A stretch of DNA of 64,000 bases from Marinifilum_A sediminis. GTDB lineage: Bacteria; Bacteroidota; Bacteroidia; Bacteroidales; Marinifilaceae. The notes beneath the pieces are model-generated. The model worked only from the letters and a program-made list of their open reading frames with translations. It made no database searches and was not told the DNA's origin. How positions within the stretch are numbered: the first letter of the stretch is position 1; each line of letters starts with the position of its first letter. The stretch lies in assembly GCA_947496465.1 (NCBI GenBank), contig CANMCX010000002.1:434001-498000 (forward strand), in the 5' to 3' direction. Positions 18,889 to 28,175 of this stretch are shown in pieces. The position numbers were made by a program, and so were the translations under genes.

Positions 18889-20187
18889 CTATTTTAAATT
18901 GGTTGGAACCTGAGGAGTTGAAATTAAATGAGTAAATAATTCCCATCTCTTTTCAGGATTTAACTCTGTACCTCCATTCTTTTCAATGAAATCTCGTACC
19001 ATATCCTGTCCCCAATTGTAATTTATGATATAGCTTCGATAAGTTTCCGGAAACCTAAATGAAGCTTCAGATGAACGACGCAATGCGTATTTCTCCATCC
19101 ATTTTCCGGTTTCTTCTTTAGTCCACTTGCCATCTAAGTAATTTCTCATGGCAACCGTTCTAGCATAGGTCAATTCATGAGTTAATTCTTGAATTTGATA
19201 ATACAAATCCACCTTAGCAGTATCCAATCCAGCCAATGGAAAAAGAACTTCCTTTTCAAATTTCATTCTATCTTCTCTTGGGAAAACTACATTAATTCCA
19301 TAATTTGCTGTTCCCTCTGCAATTAATGACTGCGGGCTAAACAATGGATATACCGAAAATTCCAACCAGCCTCTATTCTTAACTAAATTTGTCTCCAATA
19401 AAGAATTGTAAACATGATGTCCCGGATATCCTTCATGACTCGCCAAGTCAATTGCTCTATCAATCAAAATTGGAAAATCGATATTCACTTGAATCAAACT
19501 GAAATTATTTCCTTTATACCAATTGTAACCTGCCCATGCTTTATCTGTTACATATTCCAATTCAAAATTTTCATTGTCTGGCAAGTCGATATGCATTTTG
19601 GTTCTTCGTCTCGATTCTTCAATTGCAGCACGAAAAACTGTATCAATCTTATCTTTAGGTATCACAAATTCTCGATTAAACTTGGCTACCTTATCAATTA
19701 CATTCTCTTTTCCAGGAAGTAATTTTTCAAGCTGTTCAATAACTGAGGCAAAATGCTCATTCTCAAAAGGAGGCACAACAGCATCGTAAAGTTTACTCGA
19801 TTCCTCATCAAAAGTATATGTCTTTCCATTAAGCATTTTAATTCTAGCTTTTACAGCAATCAATTGCTTTGCCATATATTTTTTTCGTAAAACCAACATT
19901 TCATTTTCAGGTTCAATCGAAATTTTCTCCAATAGAAGTTCTAAGTCTTCTACCTTCTTAATCAATCGTTCTGCAGGAATCGATTCCTCTTTTAACTGAT
20001 CGACTTCTTTCTTCCAGCTTTCCGGACCATAATATGCATCAACATACATTGGATCATACAATCCAATTTCTAATATAGTTTTCACATAATCTTCAGATAG
20101 AGAACTGATTGAAGTATTCGGATCAATTTTGGATGTACATCCAAAAAACATTGTACTTATTACTAGTAGAGATAAAATTCTTTTCAT
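18889..20187 (-). CDS. DUF885-like metallopeptidase lipoprotein
   Basis: 432 residues from ATG 20187, chosen because it begins a lipoprotein signal peptide (MKRILSLLVISTMFFGC); the ORF extends 4 codons further upstream. The motif HEGYPGHH (about 251-258) is the HExxH-like zinc motif variant of DUF885 proteins, and LIAEGTANYG about 37 residues later fits the third zinc ligand. It is probably an outer- or inner-membrane-anchored peptidase facing the periplasm; substrates of this family are mostly unknown. Shorter than many DUF885 proteins (about 550-600 residues). Confidence 0.78.
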   Translation of the reverse strand: MKRILSLLVISTMFFGCTSKIDPNTSISSLSEDYVKTILEIGLYDPMYVDAYYGPESWKKEVDQLKEESIPAERLIKKVEDLELLLEKISIEPENEMLVLRKKYMAKQLIAVKARIKMLNGKTYTFDEESSKLYDAVVPPFENEHFASVIEQLEKLLPGKENVIDKVAKFNREFVIPKDKIDTVFRAAIEESRRRTKMHIDLPDNENFELEYVTDKAWAGYNWYKGNNFSLIQVNIDFPILIDRAIDLASHEGYPGHHVYNSLLETNLVKNRGWLEFSVYPLFSPQSLIAEGTANYGINVVFPREDRMKFEKEVLFPLAGLDTAKVDLYYQIQELTHELTYARTVAMRNYLDGKWTKEETGKWMEKYALRRSSEASFRFPETYRSYIINYNWGQDMVRDFIEKNGGTELNPEKRWELFTHLISTPQVPTNLK

Positions 20188-20339
20188 TGTAGCTATCAAG
20201 GTTAATGGTAAATTGAATATCTCAAATCTACAAAATCCTTATGGTATCCCATGTGTATTTTTACAATAGATGATATGTTTTTAATTATCTCGTAATTTTC
20301 TATTACTTTAGATTCACTTTAAATAAATCAAATATAATA

Positions 20340-20771
20340 ATGGACCCTATACTATTAAAAACTACGATAAGCATTGATGATATAAACGCTCTTATTCTTA
20401 ATGGAGTTAACGATATGGATATCAATCAGGACAAACGTAATGAGATCAAATCAGAGGCTGAACAACTTTCGCCATCTTTTGTTAATGCAATAAGTTATCA
20501 TTTGCAAAAAGGTGAAAATCCAGATGCCTCTTATGCTTTTCAAATAGCTGTTGAATTCAACAAATTAATTGAACTGTACAGACAAATATTCTCAACTAAC
20601 CACAAAAAAGATTTATTGGTTGCATTTGGTATTAGCGCAATTTGGATGAGTATTTTCAACGGATTAGATGCTGAAAGTGGTATTATGCCAAATCATCCCT
20701 TTAAAAGAGAAATTGCCAATTGTATCAGATCAATAACCGAAATTTTAGACGAAAAGAAGACTGGAAATTAA
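20340..20771 (+). CDS. Hypothetical protein
   Basis: 143 residues, acidic, soluble, no signal peptide. Mostly helical in appearance (KRNEIKSEAEQLSPSFVNAI, YAFQIAVEFNKLIELYRQIF) with one more hydrophobic patch (LLVAFGISAIWMSIFNGL). I do not recognise a family. It stands alone between divergent and convergent neighbours and is followed by its own terminator, which supports it as a real gene. Confidence 0.65.
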   Translation: MDPILLKTTISIDDINALILNGVNDMDINQDKRNEIKSEAEQLSPSFVNAISYHLQKGENPDASYAFQIAVEFNKLIELYRQIFSTNHKKDLLVAFGISAIWMSIFNGLDAESGIMPNHPFKREIANCIRSITEILDEKKTGN

Positions 20772-20791
20772 TATTCTTTTAACCGAATTAT

Positions 20792-20831
20792 AAAAAATCC
20801 CCGAAAGGAAATATCCTATCGGGGATTTTGC
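20792..20831. terminator. Bidirectional terminator
   Basis: AAAAATCCCCGA pairs with TCGGGGATTTT around a 14-base loop. It lies between the convergent hypothetical gene and iorB. Confidence 0.85.
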
Positions 20832-20851
20832 ATTATAGTAGTCAGGTTAGA

Positions 20852-21436
20852 TTACTTATTTTCTTCAGCAAATTTACGTCCAGCATGAAGTGCTTTGATG
20901 TTCATATCTACAACTTCTTCCCCTTTTCTACCGAAAATCTTACGGATACCCTCTTCAAGATACTCGAAAGGAACATCGATAAATGGTGAAGCAGCGCCTA
21001 ACATTACAAAGTTGAAAGCACGCTTAGACCCTGTAGTTTCCTCAGCAATTTTATCAGCATCAATCAACACATAATTTGGAAGAGCTTTAATTGTTTCTTC
21101 CAGCTTTTCCATTTCTGGATAATCAGGAATATTTACAAATGGAGTTGAATTGGTTACTACATATCCACCTTGCTTTAAATAAGGAAGGTAACGAAGTGCT
21201 TCCATTGGCTCAACTGATAGAATAATATCAGCACCTCCTTTAGGAATCAAATCTGAATAAATAGGCTTGTCAGAAATTCTCATAAATGACTGAACATCAC
21301 CACCACGCTGACTCATACCATGAGTTTCAGCTTGCTTCATATGTAAATCGTTATCTAGTGCAGCAGAACCTAAAGCAGCAGCAATGGATAAAATCCCTTG
21401 TCCACCAACACCTGCTATGACCATATCTGTTTTCAT
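20852..21436 (-). CDS. iorB: Indolepyruvate:ferredoxin oxidoreductase, beta subunit
   Basis: Gamma/beta-type subunit of 2-oxoacid:ferredoxin oxidoreductases, 194 residues. GVGGQGI at 9-15 and AETHGMSQRGG are hallmarks. Together with IorA it oxidatively decarboxylates aryl-pyruvates from aromatic amino acids to aryl-acetyl-CoA, or in reverse makes aryl-pyruvates. It follows iorA by 30 bases. Confidence 0.93.
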   Translation of the reverse strand: MKTDMVIAGVGGQGILSIAAALGSAALDNDLHMKQAETHGMSQRGGDVQSFMRISDKPIYSDLIPKGGADIILSVEPMEALRYLPYLKQGGYVVTNSTPFVNIPDYPEMEKLEETIKALPNYVLIDADKIAEETTGSKRAFNFVMLGAASPFIDVPFEYLEEGIRKIFGRKGEEVVDMNIKALHAGRKFAEENK

Positions 21437-21466
21437 CGTCTTTTAATTTTTCAGGTTAATAATTGA

Positions 21467-23092
21467 TTAAGCTTTAGCAGCTGCTTTTGCTTTAGCGGCT
21501 TTTTTAATTTTCTGATCGCGAACGTTCTTCTGAACACAAACACGACGAGGAATAATTACAGATACTCCCTGGTACTCAAATTCCTTACGAAGAAGATCTT
21601 TTAGATCGTCACGTTTTTTAGGTACAGCAGTTAGTACGTGTAAGTGATCCTGCTCAACTCCTAAACCTTCACAGATCGCCTCTAACTTACCTTTAGCAGA
21701 AGAGTGCTGACCTCCAGTCATAGAGATAGACTCATTATCAGAAATGATAACCGTAACTGGAGTCTTTTCATTAATGGCATCCAATAAACCAGTCATTCCC
21801 GAGTGAGTAAATGTAGAGTCACCAATCACAGCAACAGAAGGAATTAAACCTGCATCAGCAGCACCTTTAGCCATTGTAATAGAAGCACCCATATCAACAC
21901 AAGAATTAATTGCGTTAAATGGAGGCAATGCACCTAAAGTATAACAACCTATATCTGCAAACACACGACCTTCGCCATATTCAGCAACCACTTCGTTCAA
22001 AGCAACATATACATCAATGTGAGAACATCCAGTACACAATGCTGGTGGACGAGCAGCCACCATACTAGGAACTTCAGCTCCTTCTTCAACATCAAAACCT
22101 AAAGCTTTACCAACCATTTCTGGCTTTAACTCTCCATCGCGAGAAAGAGTGCCATCCAAACGACCGATAACTGCTTCTTTTTCCAAATATCCTTTCAACA
22201 TTTCTTCAATTACAGGATATCCTTCTTCTAAAACCATTACCTTATCGCACTCGCTGGTGATTTTTTGAATCATCTTACGAGGAATAGGATACTGGCTAAT
22301 TTTTACAACTGGGAACGGACAATCACCATTTGGATAATTCTCCATTAGATAGTTATAACCTAAACCACATGCGATAATACCCATCGACTTATCTGCAGCA
22401 TCGGTATATATATTGTATGCTGATTCCTCAGAAGCCAATTCGAATTTCTCCTGATTGTTCAACAACATTTTATAACGCTTACGAGCGATACCAGGAAGCA
22501 ATACAAACTGTACCTTATCTTCTGGTAGTTTCATATCATTCTGTGCGATCACCTCTGTAGCACGAGTAACACCAGCACGAGAGTGGGCCAAACGAGTAGT
22601 AATTCTCATTAATACAGGAATTTCACAAGCTTCAGACAATTCGAATCCGAAACGAGCCATATCGTATGCCTCTTGCTGGTTCGATGGTTCAAGGATTGGC
22701 ATCATGGCAAACTTACCATATACACGTGAATCCTGCTCGTTCTGTGAAGAGTGCATTGATGGATCATCTGCTACAACGATTAACATACCTCCGTTAGCAC
22801 CAGTAATAGCAGCGTTCATAAAACAGTCAGCAGCTACATTCAAGCCAACGTGCTTCATACATACCATTGCTCTTTTACCTGCATATGACATACCCAAAGC
22901 AGATTCCATTGCAGTTTTCTCATTTGCTGCCCAATCGCTATGAATGTTTAATTCTTTTGCTTGCTTAGAATGTTGAACGTATTCTGTAATTTCGGTTGAA
23001 GGTGTTCCCGGATAAGCATAAACTCCGGACATACCGCCATCGATTGCACCCTGTGCAATGGCTTCTACACCTAATAGTAAAGACTTTTGCAT
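21467..23092 (-). CDS. iorA: Indolepyruvate:ferredoxin oxidoreductase, alpha subunit
   Basis: Catalytic subunit, 541 residues, binding thiamine diphosphate. N-terminal pyrimidine-binding domain (GVYAYPGTPSTEI near 23-35), central domain, CTGCSH near 351, and the diphosphate motif starting GDSTFTHSGM near 423 and ending at ISDNESISMTGG. Many IorA proteins end with a two-[4Fe-4S] ferredoxin domain; here the chain stops at RRVCVQKNVRDQ plus a Lys/Ala-rich tail with no CxxCxxC motifs, so electrons must leave through another route. A shorter IorA is, as far as I recall, normal for Bacteroidetes. Its TPP need links it to the thi operon in this window. Confidence 0.93.
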   Translation of the reverse strand: MQKSLLLGVEAIAQGAIDGGMSGVYAYPGTPSTEITEYVQHSKQAKELNIHSDWAANEKTAMESALGMSYAGKRAMVCMKHVGLNVAADCFMNAAITGANGGMLIVVADDPSMHSSQNEQDSRVYGKFAMMPILEPSNQQEAYDMARFGFELSEACEIPVLMRITTRLAHSRAGVTRATEVIAQNDMKLPEDKVQFVLLPGIARKRYKMLLNNQEKFELASEESAYNIYTDAADKSMGIIACGLGYNYLMENYPNGDCPFPVVKISQYPIPRKMIQKITSECDKVMVLEEGYPVIEEMLKGYLEKEAVIGRLDGTLSRDGELKPEMVGKALGFDVEEGAEVPSMVAARPPALCTGCSHIDVYVALNEVVAEYGEGRVFADIGCYTLGALPPFNAINSCVDMGASITMAKGAADAGLIPSVAVIGDSTFTHSGMTGLLDAINEKTPVTVIISDNESISMTGGQHSSAKGKLEAICEGLGVEQDHLHVLTAVPKKRDDLKDLLRKEFEYQGVSVIIPRRVCVQKNVRDQKIKKAAKAKAAAKA

Positions 23093-23235
23093 GTTATATT
23101 TGTTTAACTATTTAGTATTCTTTTATTTACACATACCACACAAATGAATTGTGGGTAGCTAAGAAGTATGATATTTTTATTTGATGCATCCAGCTTCAAA
23201 TTCAATAATCAATAAATATATGTGTATAGGAAACG

Positions 23236-23253
23236 GATCCTAAGCTTAGGATC
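23236..23253. repeat. 18-base perfect palindrome upstream of iorA
   Basis: GATCCTAAGCTTAGGATC reads the same on both strands. It lies 144 bases upstream of iorA and 18 bases past the stop of a 24-codon ORF on the iorA strand. It has no loop and no T tract, so it does not look like an intrinsic terminator; an operator for a dimeric regulator is possible. Confidence 0.6.
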
Positions 23254-23270
23254 GAGGAAGAGAGTGGATA

Positions 23271-23345
23271 TTAAAGTCCACCGAAAATCTCAAAGTAGCT
23301 TACAAGGTAAGCAAGTACGTAAAAATAAATTTCAATTAAATTCAT
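23271..23345 (-). CDS. Possible 24-residue hydrophobic peptide upstream of iorA
   Basis: ATG at 23345 to TAA at 23271 on the iorA strand gives a 24-residue peptide, MNLIEIYFYVLAYL then VSYFEIFGGL: one membrane-spanning stretch rich in Tyr and Phe (4 Tyr, 3 Phe). Its position in the otherwise empty 441-base leader of iorA, and its aromatic-rich content before an aromatic-amino-acid gene, make a small membrane protein or leader peptide conceivable. A chance ORF of this length is also quite possible. Confidence 0.35.
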   Translation of the reverse strand: MNLIEIYFYVLAYLVSYFEIFGGL

Positions 23346-23533
23346 CTATTTACTTAGAGTTTGTAACAAAATGAGCTATTCTCCTTTTATTTGATGCTAA
23401 AATACCATTATTTGGTTTAAAGCCAATAAAAAACAATCGAAAGGCTAAAGTTTAGAATAAGTTCAAATAACGAAAACGGTTTCGTAAATTTCCTCAACAA
23501 GAAGCAAACAACTTACAAGCTACATTTTTACAA

Positions 23534-24328
23534 CTATTTACTCTTAAAAATATTTGGTTTTATTCTACCAAAAGCATCGAATACAAAACGGTTCGATAGA
23601 ATGATACTAATAAGTAGGTTTAGCGTACTTCCTACAAAAACCGCTACCATTATTAATATCTGATATTTTATTGCGACAACCGGAGAACTACCTCCTAAAA
23701 TTTGTCCAGTCATCATTCCGGGGAGAGATATTAAACCAATTACTGACATGGTTGCAATTAATGGATTTAATCCTTTTCGTATTGCCTCGCTAATAAATGG
23801 TGCTAAAGTTTGCTTCTTATTACCCGTATTAATTAATAGAAAGTAATACATTTCCTGCTCTTTTGTCAATCTATCGAAATAGGTACTAACACCAACAATG
23901 TTATGATTTAGTGCATTTCCAAGAACCATTCCTGAAATAGGAATAAAATATCTGGCATCAAAAACATAGTCGAGTTGAATTACTATTCCCAGAAAAAATG
24001 TATCGAGGATAAGAATACTAGTAAATCCTGCCAGAAAAAATGGCAATGCAAAATATCGATAATTTAATCCAACACGCTTGATAGTTGTAAATGCACCAAC
24101 CAGAATCATTACAAGAACCCAAGTTGCATTAATCAAGGCATTGTTCCATTCAAAAATGTACTCTAAATAAACAGCAATTAAAGACAGTTGCACCACCATT
24201 CGAACAAGTGCAATTAAGGTTTCTTTTACGATCTTGACTTTAAAATAGATGAAGCCTGCAAATGGAATCAGCAAAAGCAAGAAGCCTAATGCCAAACTGT
24301 ATATATTAATATCAACAATCTCTTTCAT
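23534..24328 (-). CDS. fetB: FetB-type ABC transporter permease (iron export, UPF0014)
   Basis: 264-residue inner-membrane protein with about seven membrane segments, of the UPF0014/FetB family. Family signatures visible: LVRMVVQLSLIAVYLEYIF, ISGMVLGNALN, SEAIRKGLNPLIATMSVIGL and LPGMMTGQILGGSSP. In E. coli FetAB exports iron and protects against peroxide stress. It follows fetA by 9 bases, forming an operon of two genes. Confidence 0.9.
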   Translation of the reverse strand: MKEIVDINIYSLALGFLLLLIPFAGFIYFKVKIVKETLIALVRMVVQLSLIAVYLEYIFEWNNALINATWVLVMILVGAFTTIKRVGLNYRYFALPFFLAGFTSILILDTFFLGIVIQLDYVFDARYFIPISGMVLGNALNHNIVGVSTYFDRLTKEQEMYYFLLINTGNKKQTLAPFISEAIRKGLNPLIATMSVIGLISLPGMMTGQILGGSSPVVAIKYQILIMVAVFVGSTLNLLISIILSNRFVFDAFGRIKPNIFKSK

Positions 24329-24337
24329 GATGGTAGA

Positions 24338-24928
24338 TTATAATTCTATTATTTGAGAACAATGGTTCAACCACTTTTGATTGTGCGAAGTGGAGATGAT
24401 GGTTTTGTTTTTTAAGGATTGAATCAATTCTATAAAAAGATCTATAGAGTCATCATCGAGAGCAGAAACCGGTTCATCCAGAACAAGAATTGGTTTGTTC
24501 ATGCTTAAACATGCTGCCACAATCATTCTCTGCCTTTGTCCACCACTCATTTTATTAAAAAGCTTTCCATTGTTATCGATACCCAAAAACTTTAAAAAGG
24601 AATGGTAATTTTTGATGCCTTCTTCGTCCAATTCCAAAAGTTCAACCAATTCCTGTCCTGATTCTATTGGCAAATTCACATTCTGTGGTAGCCATATAAT
24701 TTGTTTGCGTATTTCATCAATCGAACTTGGGTTGACTTCAATATTATTGACTAAAATTTTACCAGCATCAGGAACTAAAATACCCATCATCAATTTCAAC
24801 AAACTGGTTTTTCCCTTACCAGATGGCGCACTTAAACCAACCATTTCCCCTTCCTTAACTTTAAAACTAAGGTTCTCACAAATAATCTGTTCCGGAAATT
24901 TTAAGCTTATATTGTCAAATCTTATCAT
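24338..24928 (-). CDS. fetA: FetA-type ABC transporter ATPase
   Basis: 196-residue ATP-binding subunit partnered with FetB. Walker A GLSAPSGKGKT at 31-41, Q-loop WLPQNV, signature MSGGQRQR at 127-134, Walker B PILVLDEP at 146-153, D-loop SALDDD and the switch His in STSHNQ near 183. The short length, without extra domains, fits FetA. The role as an iron exporter is inferred from FetB next to it. Confidence 0.88.
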   Translation of the reverse strand: MIRFDNISLKFPEQIICENLSFKVKEGEMVGLSAPSGKGKTSLLKLMMGILVPDAGKILVNNIEVNPSSIDEIRKQIIWLPQNVNLPIESGQELVELLELDEEGIKNYHSFLKFLGIDNNGKLFNKMSGGQRQRMIVAACLSMNKPILVLDEPVSALDDDSIDLFIELIQSLKNKTIISTSHNQKWLNHCSQIIEL

Positions 24929-25272
24929 GAATATATATTTACACTATAAAGAAAATAATAATTCGTTTAGGAATAATAAAAAGATCCTTTATTCAGTCAG
25001 AATAATTCACATTCGAATTATTGTTTAACCAAACATTTACATTATTGAGATTATTCTCACCCTTACGTCTTATGCCAAAATACACAAAACCCCGAAACGC
25101 CCATATTTACTAACACATAAGCATCGCAATCGATTACTTGTGTTTTATAACACATTTTATTTATTCCAATTTAACAATCTCATTTAGATAGAAAGTTTAC
25201 ATTTGCAGCTCATCATATATGGATATCTAGATGTTCATATTGTAAGATTGTTAATTTTGAATATATAATATA
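24929..25272. other. Divergent intergenic region fetA / flavoprotein
   Basis: 344 bases between divergent genes. It holds a TACATTTG box at 25198-25205 on the plus strand, an exact -7 match, but no TTG at the right distance upstream, so the promoter is only half supported. It would place transcription about 60 bases before the flavoprotein start. No gene or repeat recognised. Confidence 0.4.
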
Positions 25273-27756
25273 ATGGCAAAGTACTTGATTATAGGCGGCG
25301 TAGCCGGAGGAGCAACTACAGCTGCCCGATTACGAAGAATGGATGAATCGGCAGAAATTATCATGTTTGAACGTGGTGAACACATTTCTTATGCGAATTG
25401 CGGACTTCCTTATTACGTTGGTGGTGTAATTACTGAAAGAGAGAATTTACTACTTCAAACTCCCGAAAGTTTTAACAAACGCTTGAATGTTGATGTTCGT
25501 ATCAAGAATGAAGTTCTTAAGATTAACAAAGCGGATAAAACGGTTGAAGTTGCTGATTTAATCAACAATACCACTTACATTGAATCTTATGACAAGTTGG
25601 TAGTATCTCCTGGCGCAGAACCAATAAAACCGCCAATCCCTGGTATTAACGACGAAGCGATTTTTACGGTTCGAAATGTAAAAGATACCGATAAAATCAA
25701 AAGTTATTACGATGAAAAACAACCGCAAAAAGCTGTAGTTGTTGGTGCAGGATTTATTGGCTTGGAAATGGCAGAAAACCTTCATCATTTAGGTATGATG
25801 GTGACCATCGTTGAAATGGCTGAACAAGTAATGACTCCATTAGACTACGAAATGGCCGCTGAAGTTCACCAGCATCTTAAAACCAAAAATGTTGAGTTTT
25901 ATTTGAAAGATGGTGTAAGTGAATTCAAACGTGAAGGCGATTATTTGAATGTACATTTGCAATCGGGTCGTAAGGTGGAAGCCGATATGGTGATTTTATC
26001 TATTGGTGTTCGTCCGGAAACGAAATTGATAAAAGAAGCTGGAATAGATTTGGCTCCAAATGGTGGAATTAAAGTAAATGAATATCTGCAAACAAGCGAT
26101 GAACATGTTTATGCTTTAGGAGATGCCATTGCTTTTCCTCATCCTATCACAGGAAAGTATACCAATGCCTATTTAGCTGGTCCGGCAAACAAACAAGGCA
26201 GACTACTAGCTAACAACTTAGTATTAGGACACAAACACACATACAAAGGCGCTATTGCCACTGCTATTGCCAAAGTTTTCGATTTAACAGTTGGATCAAC
26301 AGGATTGGCTGAGAAAGTATTGAAAAAAGAGGGAATTTCTTACGTTTCGAATATTACACATGGTGGCGAGCATGCGGGTTATTATCCTGGAGCCTTACCA
26401 ACAACCATTAAAATCATGTTCGATCCGGAGCATGGCAAATTATATGGTGCCCAAATAATTGGTTACAACGGTGTAGACAAACGTACCGATATGATTGCTA
26501 CGGTTCTGCAAAAAGGTGGTACCATTTACGATCTTCAGGAAATTGAACATGCCTATGCTCCTCCCTACTCTTCCGCCAAAGATCCGGTTAATCAAGCAGG
26601 ATTTACTGCAGGAAACATTATAGAAGGATTGGTGAACATCATTCACTGGGATGAGCTTCACCAACTGCATGCGCCAAATAATTTTATTTTGGATGTAAGA
26701 ACTCCGGATGAATTTGAACTTGGAAACATTGAAGGAGCTGTAAATATAGAGGTTGATCAAATTCGTAACCGACTGGATGAAATCCCTAAGGATAAGAAAA
26801 TTATTATCTACTGTGGAGTTGGTTTACGTGGTTATTTTGCCGCCAGAATCTTAATGCAAAAAGGATTCTCGAATGTTTACAATTTAAGTGGTGGATATAA
26901 AACCTACGAGCATGCAACTTGCAAGCAAAGTAACGAAGATATTTTCGAATCAAGTTATATTGCCAGAGACGGACACATCTATCGCGGAAAACCAAAGTCA
27001 AACAAAGAAGAAATTAAATCTAATTTAAAAACGATTGAAGTTGACGCGTGTGGCTTGCAATGTCCCGGACCAATTATCAAATTGAAAAAGGAAATGGACA
27101 AGCTTGAAAATGGTCAACGTTTACACCAAAAGGTAACCGATGCCGGATTTGTAAAAGATGCCGAAGCCTGGTGTAAAATGACAGGAAACAAATTAATATC
27201 TACTGAATCAGATAAGGGAATTTATTCTGCCATAATCGAAAAGCAGAAAGTAGAAAAAAGAGCTACATCCGGATTTGTTGATATGCCAAAAAACAAAACC
27301 ATGGTTGTTTTCTCTGATGAGTTGGATAAAGCATTGGCATCCTTGGTTATTGCAAACGGTGCCGCTGCAACCGGAAACAAGGTTACCTTATTCTTTACCT
27401 TTTGGGGATTAAACATCATCAAAAAATCAAACAAGCCTAAGGTTCAGAAAGATTTTATGGGCAAAATGTTTGGTAAAATGATGGCTGATGATGCCGGCGA
27501 TTTGAAACTATCGAAAATGAATATGATGGGCTTGGGATCGAAGATGATGAAGAAGCGTATGCTTTCTAAAAAAGTGGATTCTTTGGAAGACATGTTGCAA
27601 ACTGCTATGGAAAATGGCGTTGAAATGATTGCTTGTCAAATGTCTATGGATGTGATGGGCGTTGCCGCAGAGGAATTATTAGATGGCGTTCAAATTGGAG
27701 GAGTTGCCACCTATCTTTCCGAAGCTGAACAATCAAACTTGAATTTGTTTATCTAA
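25273..27756 (+). CDS. CoA-disulfide reductase fused to rhodanese, TusA and DsrE modules
   Basis: 827-residue, cytoplasmic, four-module protein. (1) FAD/NAD(P)H oxidoreductase of the CoA-disulfide reductase/Npsr type, about 1-445, with GGVAGGATTAARLRR and the single redox Cys43 in YANCGLPYYVGG. (2) Rhodanese, about 460-555, active Cys514 in IIYCGVGLRG. (3) TusA/SirA, about 586-655, CPGP with Cys597. (4) DsrE-like domain, about 675-827, with Cys788 in MIACQMSMDVMG. Four cysteines in a row of modules suggest that sulfane sulfur is passed along the chain and reduced by the flavin domain. Polysulfide or CoA-persulfide reduction is the likely role; the exact substrate is unknown. A terminator follows. 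Confidence 0.93.
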   Translation: MAKYLIIGGVAGGATTAARLRRMDESAEIIMFERGEHISYANCGLPYYVGGVITERENLLLQTPESFNKRLNVDVRIKNEVLKINKADKTVEVADLINNTTYIESYDKLVVSPGAEPIKPPIPGINDEAIFTVRNVKDTDKIKSYYDEKQPQKAVVVGAGFIGLEMAENLHHLGMMVTIVEMAEQVMTPLDYEMAAEVHQHLKTKNVEFYLKDGVSEFKREGDYLNVHLQSGRKVEADMVILSIGVRPETKLIKEAGIDLAPNGGIKVNEYLQTSDEHVYALGDAIAFPHPITGKYTNAYLAGPANKQGRLLANNLVLGHKHTYKGAIATAIAKVFDLTVGSTGLAEKVLKKEGISYVSNITHGGEHAGYYPGALPTTIKIMFDPEHGKLYGAQIIGYNGVDKRTDMIATVLQKGGTIYDLQEIEHAYAPPYSSAKDPVNQAGFTAGNIIEGLVNIIHWDELHQLHAPNNFILDVRTPDEFELGNIEGAVNIEVDQIRNRLDEIPKDKKIIIYCGVGLRGYFAARILMQKGFSNVYNLSGGYKTYEHATCKQSNEDIFESSYIARDGHIYRGKPKSNKEEIKSNLKTIEVDACGLQCPGPIIKLKKEMDKLENGQRLHQKVTDAGFVKDAEAWCKMTGNKLISTESDKGIYSAIIEKQKVEKRATSGFVDMPKNKTMVVFSDELDKALASLVIANGAAATGNKVTLFFTFWGLNIIKKSNKPKVQKDFMGKMFGKMMADDAGDLKLSKMNMMGLGSKMMKKRMLSKKVDSLEDMLQTAMENGVEMIACQMSMDVMGVAAEELLDGVQIGGVATYLSEAEQSNLNLFI

Positions 27757-27773
27757 GAATATTATCAAAAAAA

Positions 27774-27813
27774 ATAAACCTGACGGGCATCTATTACCTG
27801 TCAGGTTTTTTTA
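27774..27813 (+). terminator. Terminator of the flavoprotein fusion gene
   Basis: AACCTGAC pairs with GTCAGGTT, followed by TTTTTT; preceded by an A-rich run. Confidence 0.85.
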
Positions 27814-27956
27814 TCATATATTAGTCAATTAAAGATGTATTTTATGTACAATAATTATCATTTATTGCATAGTACAGGAACAGCGAAGGAACACCGAAGA
27901 CACCCACCTCTTACCAAGGATGATATTATGGTTTAATTGCCATGTGCAGTTTTCCC

Positions 27957-28157
27957 TTAATCCTCATCCTCTAAAATGAATACATCTTCCACCTTACATT
28001 CAAAAAACTGAGCCATTTTAAGCGCTAATACTGTTGATGGTACAAACTTTCCTTTCTCAATAGCATTTACCGTTTGTCTGGAAACACCCAATTGTTCAGC
28101 CAATCCTGCTTGAGTAACATCCTTTTTGGCTCTTTCTACTTTTATTGTATTTTTCAC
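27957..28157 (-). CDS. Small XRE-family HTH regulator
   Basis: 66 residues, essentially one helix-turn-helix domain: VTQAGLAEQLGVSRQTVNAI is the recognition unit, followed by KFVPSTVLALKMAQFF and a short acidic tail (FILEDED). Proteins of this size (YozG/PrtR-like) often sit beside a small membrane protein gene that they regulate; here one lies 18 bases upstream on the same strand. DNA target unknown, autoregulation likely by analogy. Confidence 0.92.
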   Translation of the reverse strand: MKNTIKVERAKKDVTQAGLAEQLGVSRQTVNAIEKGKFVPSTVLALKMAQFFECKVEDVFILEDED

Positions 28158-28175
28158 AGCTCTCCTTTTTAATAC

